Shown here piece after piece: positions 24,687-33,893 of a DNA stretch of 64,000 nucleotides (position 1 is the stretch's first letter; each line of letters begins with the position of its first letter). The position numbers and the translations under genes are program-made. The notes under the pieces were generated by a model. It did no database searches and was not told the origin of the DNA. It saw only the letters and a program-made list of their open reading frames with translations. Source of the DNA: Arthrobacter sp. 9AX (GTDB taxonomy: Bacteria; Actinomycetota; Actinomycetes; Actinomycetales; Micrococcaceae); the NCBI RefSeq assembly GCF_902506095.1, contig NZ_LR733293.1:3592164-3656163 (forward strand), given 5' to 3'.

Positions 24687-27352
24687 TAGGTCCGGCGCCC
24701 CTTCGGACGGCGGACCAGCACCATCAGCAGGACCCCGACGGCGAGTGCGACCGCTGCGGCGACCGCTGCGGTAAGGAGCCCGGAGGCGCCCGTGGCAGCG
24801 AGGCTCCCGGCCGTGATGTTCCCTGCGGGAAGTACCGGTGGCGGGGCATCGACGGTGAATGTGAGCTGCGCCGTGGTGGAAGCCACTCCATCCACCGACT
24901 GGGCCGCCGTCACCGTATGGGTCCCGGTTGCCAGTCCGGCGGGGAACGGAACCTGCCAGGTTCCACTGGCCACCAGGGCCAAGGGAGCGAGCCCCATTCC
25001 CACGGCACGGGATCCCGTAGAGCCCGCCCCAGCCGATCCAGCGGCGGCGGAAACGGGCTTCCCGTCGACGGCCACGGTCACGTCCGCGCCGTTCAGTCCG
25101 GTTCCCACGATGGCTGCCGGCAGGGCGTCCTGTTTGACGTGTTGTCCGGCGGAAAGGCTGGTGATGGCCGGTGGCGGGGGCATGACCGAGAAGGCCACGG
25201 TGGTGGCCGCGCTGTCCGTGAGTCCCGGGTAGGACTGGACGGCAGTGGCGCTCACCTTGCCCGCGGGGGCCGGGGCCGGCAGGGCGATGGTCCAGTGGCC
25301 GTCATCCCCGACCAGGGCCGAGCCGGCGACGTCACCGGACAGGGTGATGGTGGCACCCGGCGTTCCCGTGCCGTCGACGGTTGTCAGTCCGGACGGGGGC
25401 TGGTTGGCAGGCGTAGTAATGGTGGGCGCGGGAAGGAACGATGGCGAAATGACGACGTCCAGTGACACCGCACCGGAGCGGTTGAACCCGTTCAGGGTCT
25501 CTGCCGTGAAGCTGAACGGGCCCGGTGCTTCCGGGGCGGTAAAGGACCAGGTGCCATCGGGTTGCACGGGCACGTCCAACGGCTGGCGGCCGGCATAGGT
25601 GATGCGGACTTGGGAACCGGCGGCCACGGCGGAGGCGGGCGCGGCCGGAACCCGGCCCGTGATGGGGGTGCCGGCCCGGAAGGTCATGTCCGCCGGGGCG
25701 GTCAGCTCGGGCTTGTTAAGGAAGAGTTCCAGCTGGTAGCCGGGCAGCACGTTGAGGGAGTCCTCCAGGGTGGCTGCCACGGCAACGGTTCGAATGACGT
25801 TGCCCGATTTGTCCCTCTCAACGGCGCCTGCGGAGTGCGTGCCGACGGCGTAATTGCCGCTGATCCAGGGCCCCCCGGAGTCACCGCTGCTGGACTGGAC
25901 GTCGTAGGAGAGGAAACCGTTGAAGGCCCGGATGTCGTTGGGGTCGGCGGGATAGTTTGGACCACCCACGAGAATAATCCCGACAGCGTCGATGTGCCCG
26001 CAGGACCACTGGGTTGCCCATCCTGAACGGCAGACGGTGTCGCCAACCACCGGGGCCTTTATCCCGACGATCTTGTCCGCGTACGGCTTGTATCCGTACG
26101 TGTCCGCGGCAGGCGCAGGATCCCAATCGGGTCGTATGGCGCCGATGACAGCAATGTCAGTGCCAACATTGCCGGGGTCAGTGACGGCCGTGTAGTCGGG
26201 GCCCGTTGGGACGTTGGGATTGACCACCGGGGAGTTTCCAGGGCCGCCGAACTGGCTGAACCGAAAGTTGCCCAGCAGGCTGTCGGACGCACGCGGAAGC
26301 AGCGTGGCCGTTGTGGAGGCGCCGTCCTCACCGCAGTGCCCAGCAGTAAGGACAGATGGAAGCCCGCTGGGATCAAAGGCAGAAAACCCGGTGGAGCAGG
26401 TCCAGTTCTGGTCCGTCTGGTACCCCACGCCCCCAGGGACATCCGCTTCCGGCTTAAGGGGCGCGCCGCCGTCGAGCTCCACGTTGGCGTACCGCGAGAC
26501 GAACTGCGACGGGGAAATCTTACCGGGGGCTGCGGTTTCGGCCGCGGGCGCCGGACTGGAGGACGCTCCGCCGGCGCCGCCCTGCGTCGACTGCGCTGAC
26601 GTAATGCCGCCTGTCCGGATGACGAATTTGCCGCCGGAGGTGACCACCGCCTGCAGCCCTGCAATCCCCACCTCACGGACATACTCCTGGAAAAGCTGTT
26701 CCGTGCTCACCGCCAGCTCAGACCGGGCCGCCACGGGTGCACCGGCCTGCGGGGTGGCGGAAGGAGCAATGGACGACGGCGGCGCCGCTGCGGGTGCGGC
26801 CGCGGAAGGGTGTGCAGGGGGTGCTTCGAGGGACAGCCCGTGGATGGTTCCGGCGAGCGCGGTGACCGCAGCCTGGAGCTCACTGCCGGAGCCGGTCACA
26901 ATAATCGAGCGTCCCGCAATCCGGATCCCCACGTAACCCGGTACCTGGCGCAGCCGCACCGCTGCGGCCGCGGCCTGGGCACCCAGCTCGCCTGCAGCCT
27001 CGAACTGCTGCGGAGTGAGCTTCAGGTCCCGTTGCACTGCGTCGGCGAGCGCTGCGTCCGAGTGGTGGGGGGAAATGGCTGGACTTGGTGAACTGGCTGG
27101 ACTGGGCGGTGCGACCGGTGCCGGCGACGGGCCAACCGGTTCCGCAGCTGCTGCCGTCGCGTCCGTACCGGCCGCCGAGGTGGGGCTCGGGTTCACGTCA
27201 CCGGCGCCGAAGGCGGGGACGGCTGCATAGGCGGAGGAGGCCAGCATCCCTGCGGCGGCGCCCAGGGCGAGCACACGGCGCAGTTTGTCCACGTTCGATT
27301 TTTGCCAGGGCCTGGGGGAGGTCCTGGTCGTTGGTGCTGTCGTTCCGCTCAT
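24686..27352 (-). CDS. Secreted, cell-wall-anchored S1 (streptogrisin-like) protease with Ig-like repeats
   Basis: 888 residues. A signal segment (LRRVLALGAAAGMLASSAYAAVPA, 24-47) and Pro/Ala/Ser-rich spacer lead to pro-region repeats resembling the alpha-lytic protease propeptide (LKLTPQQFEAAGELG..., about 108-175, and a partial second near 218-248). The catalytic domain spans about 305-540, with H339 (TAGHC), D399 (TDIAVI) and S492 (GDSGGP) and cysteine pairs C319/C340 and C441/C451. Three Ig-like modules follow (548-840). The C-terminus has LAATG (851-855), a hydrophobic helix and RRPKGRR, a class E-type sortase signal. It is probably exposed on the wall. Confidence 0.9.
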   Translation of the reverse strand: MSGTTAPTTRTSPRPWQKSNVDKLRRVLALGAAAGMLASSAYAAVPAFGAGDVNPSPTSAAGTDATAAAAEPVGPSPAPVAPPSPASSPSPAISPHHSDAALADAVQRDLKLTPQQFEAAGELGAQAAAAAVRLRQVPGYVGIRIAGRSIIVTGSGSELQAAVTALAGTIHGLSLEAPPAHPSAAAPAAAPPSSIAPSATPQAGAPVAARSELAVSTEQLFQEYVREVGIAGLQAVVTSGGKFVIRTGGITSAQSTQGGAGGASSSPAPAAETAAPGKISPSQFVSRYANVELDGGAPLKPEADVPGGVGYQTDQNWTCSTGFSAFDPSGLPSVLTAGHCGEDGASTTATLLPRASDSLLGNFRFSQFGGPGNSPVVNPNVPTGPDYTAVTDPGNVGTDIAVIGAIRPDWDPAPAADTYGYKPYADKIVGIKAPVVGDTVCRSGWATQWSCGHIDAVGIILVGGPNYPADPNDIRAFNGFLSYDVQSSSGDSGGPWISGNYAVGTHSAGAVERDKSGNVIRTVAVAATLEDSLNVLPGYQLELFLNKPELTAPADMTFRAGTPITGRVPAAPASAVAAGSQVRITYAGRQPLDVPVQPDGTWSFTAPEAPGPFSFTAETLNGFNRSGAVSLDVVISPSFLPAPTITTPANQPPSGLTTVDGTGTPGATITLSGDVAGSALVGDDGHWTIALPAPAPAGKVSATAVQSYPGLTDSAATTVAFSVMPPPPAITSLSAGQHVKQDALPAAIVGTGLNGADVTVAVDGKPVSAAAGSAGAGSTGSRAVGMGLAPLALVASGTWQVPFPAGLATGTHTVTAAQSVDGVASTTAQLTFTVDAPPPVLPAGNITAGSLAATGASGLLTAAVAAAVALAVGVLLMVLVRRPKGRRT

Positions 27353-27411
27353 GTCCGTCTCTCTGCCGATCCACGTGACTGAGGAAACATCAGCACCTCA
27401 TGTCACATGCG

Positions 27412-28122
27412 TCACACTGGTCCCATTGTATCTACCCTCACGTGGGATATGGCCAGGACGGCATCCAGCTCGGCAGGGCTGAGGCCGTTGGCAAGAAGGT
27501 AGTTGGGGGTGTCGAGGCCCCGCACGAACTCCACCACGGCGTCACCATGCTGCTCGAGGAGTGGCCCCAGTTCGTGCTCCTCGACGTAGCGTTCGCGGTC
27601 GTGGGGTGGACCGTGCGTGCGGTACCGCTCGTTGATGCCGCGGGCTGCACGGCGGTAACCCTCGGCGATGTCCTGGTCGGAATCCCCCGCGAGGTCCTGG
27701 ACCATGGCCGCCACCATTCCGCTGCGGTCACGGCCGGCGGCGCAGTGCAGCAGCACGTCACCTTTTGGTGTGGCACCGGCGATGGCGCGGAAGACGCCCA
27801 CCAGCTTTTCGGGGAAGAGCCGGGCGTTTTCGGCGTAGTGCGCCGGATCGTTCAGGTACGCGCCCGTGAGGGCCGTGAACCGGGGGTCACCCGGCTGCTC
27901 GGTAGGCGCCTGCACCACATTGATGCCGGCCCAGGCAGCGGCGGGCACTACGGGATCAGTGTCCCGCCGCCGCCCCTCGGCGGGGCCGCGAAGATCCACC
28001 ACGGTTCGGACGCCGTCGTCGAACGCCTGCTTCCACCCGGTCCCGGTCAGCCACTCACGGCGCCCCATCCGGTAGACGCCGCCGGCAACGTGCCAAGCAT
28101 TGACAGCACCATCCCAATCCAT
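27412..28122 (-). CDS. Protein tyrosine phosphatase (dual-specificity fold)
   Basis: 236 residues from ATG 28122; in-frame starts at 28143 (ATG) and 28149 (GTG) are also possible. The P-loop signature HCAAGRDRSGM (Cys-x5-Arg) is intact, and VRTVVDLRGPAE upstream fits the family of secreted or cytoplasmic tyrosine/lipid phosphatases. The C-terminal part (AELDAVLAISHVR) is helical. The substrate may be phosphotyrosine or a phosphoinositide-like molecule. It stands alone between the S1 protease and SGNH hydrolase genes. Confidence 0.85.
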   Translation of the reverse strand: MDWDGAVNAWHVAGGVYRMGRREWLTGTGWKQAFDDGVRTVVDLRGPAEGRRRDTDPVVPAAAWAGINVVQAPTEQPGDPRFTALTGAYLNDPAHYAENARLFPEKLVGVFRAIAGATPKGDVLLHCAAGRDRSGMVAAMVQDLAGDSDQDIAEGYRRAARGINERYRTHGPPHDRERYVEEHELGPLLEQHGDAVVEFVRGLDTPNYLLANGLSPAELDAVLAISHVRVDTMGPV

Positions 28123-28290
28123 GGACCCGTCAGCTCTCTTCATCGGCACAGCTAATCACACGCGCCACAGAGGTGCACGTCGCGTTAGGGCACTTTTACG
28201 TGAAGATGGGGTAGTCGCAACCGGTGACGCGGCCCCTGGACAGGAGTACGGTGACACCCACCTGTCTTCGGACGTTCCAAGGAGAACCCC

Positions 28291-29211
28291 ATGGGAAATG
28301 CATCAGTACGACGGCGTCACTCGGCTTTTGCGGCAGGCCTCGCCACTCTTGCTATGGCACTTGGTTTCACGTCTGTTCCTGCGGGCGCGGCGCCGCCCGA
28401 AGTTGACTATGCCGCTTTGGGGGACTCGTACACAGCAGGGACGGGCGCCAAGGATGCAGTTCGACCGCCAGGGGTTGATTGCTGGCAAAGTCATCCGGGC
28501 TATGTCGACATAGTCGCGGCGACCCTCCGGGCGAATCTTCTCGACAACGCTGCGTGCCATGGAGCCGTGCTCTCCAAGCGGAGCCCCACATACGATCAGG
28601 TTCTTTACACTCCGACTGTCCAGGAGCAAATCCGGTCGTTAGTAAAAGAGCGGGCCCTTTCGCAAAAAACTGACCTCATTTCAATGACGGCCGGGGCGAA
28701 CGATCTTGGCTTCTCACGGGTATTGGGTGTTTGCGCCTTCTCGGATGAGGCCACCTGCCGTGCTGCCCTGGCGCAGGCCGAGTCACCCACAGCGTTGGCC
28801 TTCCTCACCGCCAGCCTCGTTCAGACGTACACGACAATCCAAGTGTTAGCACCCAATGCGAAGGTGGCCGTGCTGGGCTATCCTCTGCTCTTCGACCCAG
28901 ACAGCCCAATCGCTCTTCCAATTTCATCGGCAAATCAGCGGCTCATGAATGGCGCCACCGTGACGCTCAACGCCACGATCGCAAGGGCCGTGCGGATCGC
29001 TGATGCGTTGCCTCGAACAGACGTCCAATACATCGACGTGACCGCGGCATTTACGGGGCACGCTGTCAACTCAGTGACAGGATCATGGCTGCAGTTGTCG
29101 CCGACCAATTTTGCTGCTGACTACAACTTCCACCCGAATGATGCAGGGCACCAGGCCTACGCCACAGCACTGCTCGCTTCGGTGAACCTGAAGCAGCTGG
29201 CACGCCCCTAA
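28291..29211 (+). CDS. Secreted SGNH/GDSL-family esterase or lipase
   Basis: 306 residues, ATG after CCAAGGAGAACCCC. A signal peptide (about 1-33) ends in VPAGAAP. SGNH blocks are present: GDSYTAG (nucleophile Ser), GANDLG (Asn) and FHPNDAGHQAY (Asp/His). Six cysteines could form disulfides, as in actinobacterial extracellular lipases of the Streptomyces scabies esterase type. Base composition is visibly lower in GC than its neighbours, a hint of transfer. Confidence 0.9.
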   Translation: MGNASVRRRHSAFAAGLATLAMALGFTSVPAGAAPPEVDYAALGDSYTAGTGAKDAVRPPGVDCWQSHPGYVDIVAATLRANLLDNAACHGAVLSKRSPTYDQVLYTPTVQEQIRSLVKERALSQKTDLISMTAGANDLGFSRVLGVCAFSDEATCRAALAQAESPTALAFLTASLVQTYTTIQVLAPNAKVAVLGYPLLFDPDSPIALPISSANQRLMNGATVTLNATIARAVRIADALPRTDVQYIDVTAAFTGHAVNSVTGSWLQLSPTNFAADYNFHPNDAGHQAYATALLASVNLKQLARP

Positions 29212-29221
29212 AGCCCGCTTC

Positions 29222-29830
29222 CTATCCCCGCCGGGCCAAGCGGTATTCGAGCCCGGCGCGGACCATGGGCCATTCGTGCTCAAGGATGGAGAACACCACG
29301 GTGTCACGCAGGATCCCGTCGCGGGTCCTGGAGTGGTTGCGGAGCACGCCGTCCTGCTTGGCGCCAAGCCGCGCAATGGCTTCGCGTGACTGGTGGTTCA
29401 GCCAGTGCGTCCGGAACTCCACCGCCGGGCAGCCCAGGACCTCGAACGCGTGGCGCAGGAGCAGCAGCTTCGAGTCGGGATTCGTGCCTGTCCCCTGCAC
29501 GGAAGCGGCATTCCAGGTGGAGCCGATCTCCAAACGGGGAGTCCCGGCGTCGATATTCATGTAGGTGGTCATCCCGATGATCCTGCCCGGACTGCCGGTT
29601 GCGGGGTCGATCAACCGGGTGGTGAACGGCACCATAGAGCCCTGTTCCTGCAGGGCCAGCCGCCGCTCAATCTCCGCTGCCATTTCCTCCGGCGCGGGCA
29701 CCGACGTGTACCAGAGCCGCCACAGCTCGCCGTCCCTGGCCGCCTCAACAAGGCCGTCGTGGTGATCCTGGGACAGTGGCTCGAGGATTACATGCCGGCC
29801 GGTCAGGGTAAGGGGTTCAACGAAAGTCAC
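29222..29830 (-). CDS. GNAT family acetyltransferase
   Basis: 202 residues. Opens with EPLTLTGRHVILEPLSQDHHDGLVEAA and continues with IGSTWNAASVQGTGTNPDSKLLLLRHAFEVLGC, a GNAT motif A of the type that follows a His/Asn loop, then RTHWLNHQSREAIARLGAKQDGVLRNH. Similar proteins acetylate protein N-termini or small amines. It is convergent with the SGNH gene with ten bases between stops. Confidence 0.87.
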   Translation of the reverse strand: MTFVEPLTLTGRHVILEPLSQDHHDGLVEAARDGELWRLWYTSVPAPEEMAAEIERRLALQEQGSMVPFTTRLIDPATGSPGRIIGMTTYMNIDAGTPRLEIGSTWNAASVQGTGTNPDSKLLLLRHAFEVLGCPAVEFRTHWLNHQSREAIARLGAKQDGVLRNHSRTRDGILRDTVVFSILEHEWPMVRAGLEYRLARRG

Positions 29831-29907
29831 TGCACCAGCCTAGGTCCAACCACCGCAGCCCGTTACGCTGGGGAACGGACCCTGGACGTTTCGAGCGAGG
29901 AGTTGAC

Positions 29908-30141
29908 GTGTCAGGAAACAACCCGGACCCGGAGGACGACAAGCTGACCGGCCTGGAGCCCGGTGGCGGAGTGCCGCCCGGTGAAACGCCGCCGGGTGAG
30001 GGTTCGGTGGCAGGCACGCAGGAGCCCAGGCAACGGGGAACGGGGAAGGGCCAGCAGGTCTTCTGGATCGGCGCCATCGGAGCCGGGGTGCTGCTCTTCC
30101 TCCTCTTTTTCATCGGCTACATCGTGGGCTTCTTCGACTAG
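29908..30141 (+). CDS. DUF6480-like small single-TM protein
   Basis: 77 residues, GTG start with GAGGAG upstream. An N-terminal acidic and Gly/Pro-rich stretch (NPDPEDDKLTGLEPGGGVPPGETPPGE) is followed by one membrane helix (VFWIGAIGAGVLLFLLFFIGYIVGFF) at the C-terminus. It fits the small DUF6480 family of unknown function; the soluble part probably faces the cytoplasm. Confidence 0.8.
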   Translation: MSGNNPDPEDDKLTGLEPGGGVPPGETPPGEGSVAGTQEPRQRGTGKGQQVFWIGAIGAGVLLFLLFFIGYIVGFFD

Positions 30142-30150
30142 CCCGTCCCG

Positions 30151-31023
30151 CTAGCTCGGCCAGTCAAAGAAGCCCTTGCCGGCCTTCCGCCCCAGCTCGC
30201 CGCGCGCCACCTTGTCCTTGAGGATCTGCGGCGGCGCAAAGCGCTCCCCCAGTGTGGAATGCAGGTACTCGGCGATGCCGAGCCGCACATCCAGCCCCAC
30301 GATGTCGGTGGTTTTCAGCGGCCCGGTGGGGTGCTTATAGCCAAGGACCATGGCGGCGTCGATGTCCTCCGCGGAGGCGACGCCCTCCTCCACCATCCGC
30401 ATCGCCTCCAGGGCGATGGCCACGCCCAGCCTCGAGGACGCGAACCCCGGGGCATCGTTGACGACGACGGCGGTCTTGCCGAGCGCCTCCACCCACCCTT
30501 TCGCCGCCGCAGCGAGTCCGGGAGACGTCTGCTTGCCCAGCACCACCTCGATGAGCGTGGACGCGGGAACGGGGTTGAAGAAGTGCAGCCCCAGGAAGTT
30601 TTCCGGCCGCTTCAACTCACCGGCCAGGCCATTGACGGACAGCGACGAGGTGTTGGACGCCAAGTATGCGTCATCTGCCAGCCGCTCCTCGATTCCGCGG
30701 AGCGCCGTAACTTTCAGGTCCCAGTCCTCCGGCACGGCCTCAACTACCAGCTGCCGGTCCTTGAACGCGTCGTAATCCACGCCCACGGCCAGCCTGGAGA
30801 GGAGCTGGTCCAGGCTGGAGTCGACTGCACCACGTTCGATGCTCTTGGCCGCGGCGGATTCAACCCGCTCCCGGGCAGCTTCCGCTGATGGTTCGTCGCG
30901 CTCGATGACCAGTACGTCCGCGCCGTTGATCAGGAAGGCATGGGCGATACCGGCTCCCATGCGGCCGCCGCCCAGGACACCCACCCGTGACGGCAGGCCG
31001 GGGGAAAGTTGCGGTGTGCTCAT
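30151..31023 (-). CDS. 3-hydroxyacyl-CoA dehydrogenase
   Basis: 290 residues. NAD-dependent oxidation of 3-hydroxyacyl-CoA. Rossmann motif VGVLGGGRMGAGIAHAF at 13-29. Catalytic region NTSSLSVNGLA and GLHFFNPVP; C-terminal helical domain NDAPGFASSRLGVAIALEAMRM and KHPTGPLKTTDIVGLDVRL. It is third in a tightly overlapping operon (ATGA overlap with the hydratase). By context it would be the PaaH-type step on 3-hydroxyadipyl-CoA, but general beta-oxidation is also possible. Confidence 0.93.
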   Translation of the reverse strand: MSTPQLSPGLPSRVGVLGGGRMGAGIAHAFLINGADVLVIERDEPSAEAARERVESAAAKSIERGAVDSSLDQLLSRLAVGVDYDAFKDRQLVVEAVPEDWDLKVTALRGIEERLADDAYLASNTSSLSVNGLAGELKRPENFLGLHFFNPVPASTLIEVVLGKQTSPGLAAAAKGWVEALGKTAVVVNDAPGFASSRLGVAIALEAMRMVEEGVASAEDIDAAMVLGYKHPTGPLKTTDIVGLDVRLGIAEYLHSTLGERFAPPQILKDKVARGELGRKAGKGFFDWPS

Positions 31024-31859
31024 GAGTTCTTCTCTCCGGTCGCGGTGTTGGCTGTATCTCCAGTGCCCGGGCCGGCAGCCGTAGCCGCCTTCTTGTCGGC
31101 ATTTTTGTCGAGGAACTTCTGCATCCGGTGGAACTTGGCCTCGGATTCAAAGAGGATCCCCTGGGCCAGCTGGTCAATCAGCGGGTGTGCCTCAGCCGGG
31201 GCGTGGAACACGGACTTGGTGATCCGCACGGCCAGCGGGTCCTGCCGGCCGATCCGGTCCGCCAGGTCGTGTGCCGCGTCCAGAAGTGCTGCGGGCTCAT
31301 GGATCCCGGTAATAAGGTTCACGGCCAGGGCTTCGTCGGCGCCAAGCACGCGCCCGGCGAGGAGGATCTGCTTGGCAACGGGCTCCCCCACGAGTTCCTT
31401 GAGCCGCCAGCTGGCACCTGCCGCGGCGAGGATGCCCAGCCCGGTCTCGGGGTTGCCGATCCTGACATTGGGCGTACCGATCCGGAAGTCCGCGGCGTAG
31501 GCAAGCTCAGCGCCGCCGCCCAGGCAGTAACCGTCCAGCGCCGCGATGACCGGCATGGGCAGCTTCGCGATCCTGACGAAAATCGTGGAATTGATCCCCT
31601 GCAGGGCGTCGTCGCGGCGGCGTTCGCGCAGCTGGGCGATGTCCGCCCCGGAAGCAAACACGCCGTCTACGCCGGCGATGATCAACACCTTCGGGTCCTG
31701 CTCCAGGGCCGTGCAGACTATATGGAGTTCATCCACCATCTGCTGGTCGATGGCGTTGCGCACCTCGGGCCGGTTGAGGAGCACCACTACACGGTCGGTG
31801 CGCTCCTCCACCAGCAGCGCATGGAACTTCTCCGCCGCCAGGTCCACAGCGCCGGCCAT
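31020..31859 (-). CDS. Enoyl-CoA hydratase/isomerase
   Basis: 279 residues from ATG 31859, which overlaps the thiolase stop by one base (TGATG). Crotonase fold: LNRPEVRNAIDQQMVDEL, oxyanion-hole segment GVFASGADI, and IAALDGYCLGGGAELAYAADFRI with IGNPETGLGI supplying the catalytic Glu. The Ala/Lys/Thr-rich C-terminus is longer than usual. The operon order thiolase-hydratase-dehydrogenase and the paa operator upstream suggest it hydrates 2,3-dehydroadipyl-CoA. Confidence 0.92.
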   Translation of the reverse strand: MAGAVDLAAEKFHALLVEERTDRVVVLLNRPEVRNAIDQQMVDELHIVCTALEQDPKVLIIAGVDGVFASGADIAQLRERRRDDALQGINSTIFVRIAKLPMPVIAALDGYCLGGGAELAYAADFRIGTPNVRIGNPETGLGILAAAGASWRLKELVGEPVAKQILLAGRVLGADEALAVNLITGIHEPAALLDAAHDLADRIGRQDPLAVRITKSVFHAPAEAHPLIDQLAQGILFESEAKFHRMQKFLDKNADKKAATAAGPGTGDTANTATGEKNS

Positions 31860-33085
31860 CAGACCTTCTCCAGCAGCATCGCCGTACCCTGGCCCACACC
31901 GATGCACATCGTGGCCAGCCCCACCTTGGCGTCTTCACGCTCCATCCGCCCCAGCAGCGTGATGGCGATCCTGGCCCCGCTGGAACCCAGCGGATGCCCC
32001 AAAGCGATGGCGCCGCCGTCGAGGTTCACAATGTCCGGCTCCAGGCCCAGCCGGCGGATACACGCCAGGGACTGCGTGGCAAAGGCCTCATTAAGCTCGA
32101 CGGCGTCAAGGTCGCCCACGCTGAGACCGGTCCGCTTCAGGATTTTCTGGGTGGCCGGCACGGGGCCGATGCCCATGATTTCCGGCTCGCAGCCGGCAGA
32201 AGCGCCGTCGATGATCCGCGCCCGGGGAGTGAGGCCAAGCCGCTCAATGGCCGCCTCAGAGGCGACGATGATCGCGGAAGCGCCGTCGTTCAGCGACGAG
32301 GAGTTGCCGGCAGTCACCACGGTGCCGCCATGCGTGACCGGCTTCAGTCCGGCGAGGACGTCCAGGGTGGTGCCCTCGCGGGGACCTTCGTCCGTGTCCA
32401 CCACGTGCTCGGCCTTGCGGGTTTTAACGGTGACGGGGACGATTTCGTCCTTGAACCGGCCGGCAGCGATGGCGTCCAGGGCGCGCTGGTGGGAGCGGAC
32501 AGCGAAGGCGTCGGCATCCTCGCGGGAAATGTTATCCACCCGGGCCACCTCCTCGGCGGTTTCCGGCATGGAGTACGTCATCTTCCCGTCACGCGACAGC
32601 TCGCCCCTGTGGAACCGCGGGTTAACGAAACGCCAGCCGATGGAGGTGTCGAAGATCTGGCCCGGCTTGGCAAAAGCGGTTGTTGGCTTCTCCTGGACCC
32701 ACGGGGCCCGGCTCATCGATTCCACACCGCCGGCAATCACGACGTCCGCGGCGCCGGCCTTGATCATGTGGCTGGCCTGGATGATGGCGCTCAGGCCGGA
32801 GGCGCAAAGCCGGTTCACCGTGATCCCCGGGATATGCAGGGGCAGCCCGGCCAACAGCGTCGCCATCCGCGCCACGTTCCGGTTCTCCTCACCAGCGCCG
32901 TTGGCGTTTCCCAGGATCACTTCGTCGATGCTGTCCGGATCCAGACCCGCCCGGTTGACCGCTTCCCGCAGTACGAGTGCCGCCAGGTCGTCCGGGCGGA
33001 TCGACGACAGCGCGCCGCCGTATCTGCCCACCGGCGTTCGGACCCCGCCAACAAGGAAAGCCTGCGGACCTGCGGTTGCAGCCAT
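31859..33085 (-). CDS. Acetyl-CoA C-acyltransferase (thiolase), beta-ketoadipyl-CoA type by context
   Basis: 408 residues from ATG 33085 (GAAGGGTG upstream). Thiolase motifs: nucleophile C94 in NRLCASGLSA, GGVESMSRAPW, and NLDGGAIALGHPLGSSGAR with His, plus the C-terminal TMCIGVGQG with the second Cys. The family contains PcaF and PaaJ, which release succinyl-CoA and acetyl-CoA. First gene of the three-gene operon; a paa operator lies 60 bases upstream next to a TACTAT -10-like box. Confidence 0.93.
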   Translation of the reverse strand: MAATAGPQAFLVGGVRTPVGRYGGALSSIRPDDLAALVLREAVNRAGLDPDSIDEVILGNANGAGEENRNVARMATLLAGLPLHIPGITVNRLCASGLSAIIQASHMIKAGAADVVIAGGVESMSRAPWVQEKPTTAFAKPGQIFDTSIGWRFVNPRFHRGELSRDGKMTYSMPETAEEVARVDNISREDADAFAVRSHQRALDAIAAGRFKDEIVPVTVKTRKAEHVVDTDEGPREGTTLDVLAGLKPVTHGGTVVTAGNSSSLNDGASAIIVASEAAIERLGLTPRARIIDGASAGCEPEIMGIGPVPATQKILKRTGLSVGDLDAVELNEAFATQSLACIRRLGLEPDIVNLDGGAIALGHPLGSSGARIAITLLGRMEREDAKVGLATMCIGVGQGTAMLLEKV

Positions 33086-33144
33086 GGAAACACCCTTCAC
33101 GCGATAAACAGCACTGTCATCGGCGGCCGGCTCCCCCGCTTCAC

Positions 33145-33172
33145 TTACCGACCGTTCGTTCTGTAAATAGTA
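33145..33172 (-). promoter_or_regulatory. TetR-type operator and -10 box of the thiolase operon (site 4)
   Basis: On the plus strand the 22-mer (33145-33166) begins TTACCGACCG and ends CGTTCTGTAA. On the minus strand TACTAT (33172-33167) stands immediately upstream of it, so the operator covers the expected start of transcription. It extends the presumed PaaR regulon to the thiolase-hydratase-dehydrogenase operon. Confidence 0.72.
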
Positions 33173-33206
33173 CACGCGGGAGCTTCCGTTGCGTACCTCC
33201 CGGGTT

Positions 33207-33893
33207 CTAGAGGACGGTGACGCCCAGATGCGCTGCCAGCAGGGGTGCCAGCAGGCTCAGCTGGTAGTCATCGATCACCGCGCCGGCGAGGCTGCCGAGT
33301 CCGCTGATGCTGCGGAATTCGGTGCCGCGGAGATCGAAGTCCTTCAGCTTGGCCCCACTGACATCGAGGGAACCGATGGTGCAGTTCTTCAGCGCCACGC
33401 GCGTACCGGCGGCTGAGCCGAGGTCCAGCTCACTGATAATGCAGTCGGTGATGAGGACGTCCGCGAGCTTGGCGCCGCGCAGGTTGAGGAAGTCCAGCTT
33501 GCCGCCGTCGATCCGGACCGACTGCCAGCCGCTTTCATACAGTTCCGCCGAACCCAGCCGCGGGTTCCGCAGTTCAACGTCCCGCCAGGTGGTGCGGGCC
33601 GCCCGGAAAACCGGCGCGTACAGCTCGGCCAGGATGCAGTCCCGGAAGGAGGAACCACGCAGCTGGGTGTCACTAAAGGAGACGCCCTGGAACTCACACT
33701 CGGCAAAGTCGGTGCCGGCCAGCTCCAGTCCGTCGGCCTGCACGCGGCTGTACCGGCCGCCGTCGTGCCTTTCACCCCGGCGCAAAGCAGGCGGGGAATC
33801 CCCGTCCAGGTCCGCGAGCACAACGGGCGAGAGCCTGGGGGCAGTGACTTTTACGGCCGTCCTGGAGCCGCTGCGGCCTGTTGAGGCGGCCAC
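33207..33893 (-). CDS. Pentapeptide-repeat protein
   Basis: 228 residues; its GTG start overlaps the stop of the SRPBCC gene by one base. The central part has A(D/N)LxX-type pentapeptide coils (GLELAGTDFAECEFQGVSFSD, FLNLRGAKLADVLITDC, LDVSGAKLKDFDLRGTEF), which fold as a right-handed quadrilateral beta-helix. Some family members protect gyrase; nothing here proves that. Likely cytoplasmic. Confidence 0.88.
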   Translation of the reverse strand: MAASTGRSGSRTAVKVTAPRLSPVVLADLDGDSPPALRRGERHDGGRYSRVQADGLELAGTDFAECEFQGVSFSDTQLRGSSFRDCILAELYAPVFRAARTTWRDVELRNPRLGSAELYESGWQSVRIDGGKLDFLNLRGAKLADVLITDCIISELDLGSAAGTRVALKNCTIGSLDVSGAKLKDFDLRGTEFRSISGLGSLAGAVIDDYQLSLLAPLLAAHLGVTVL

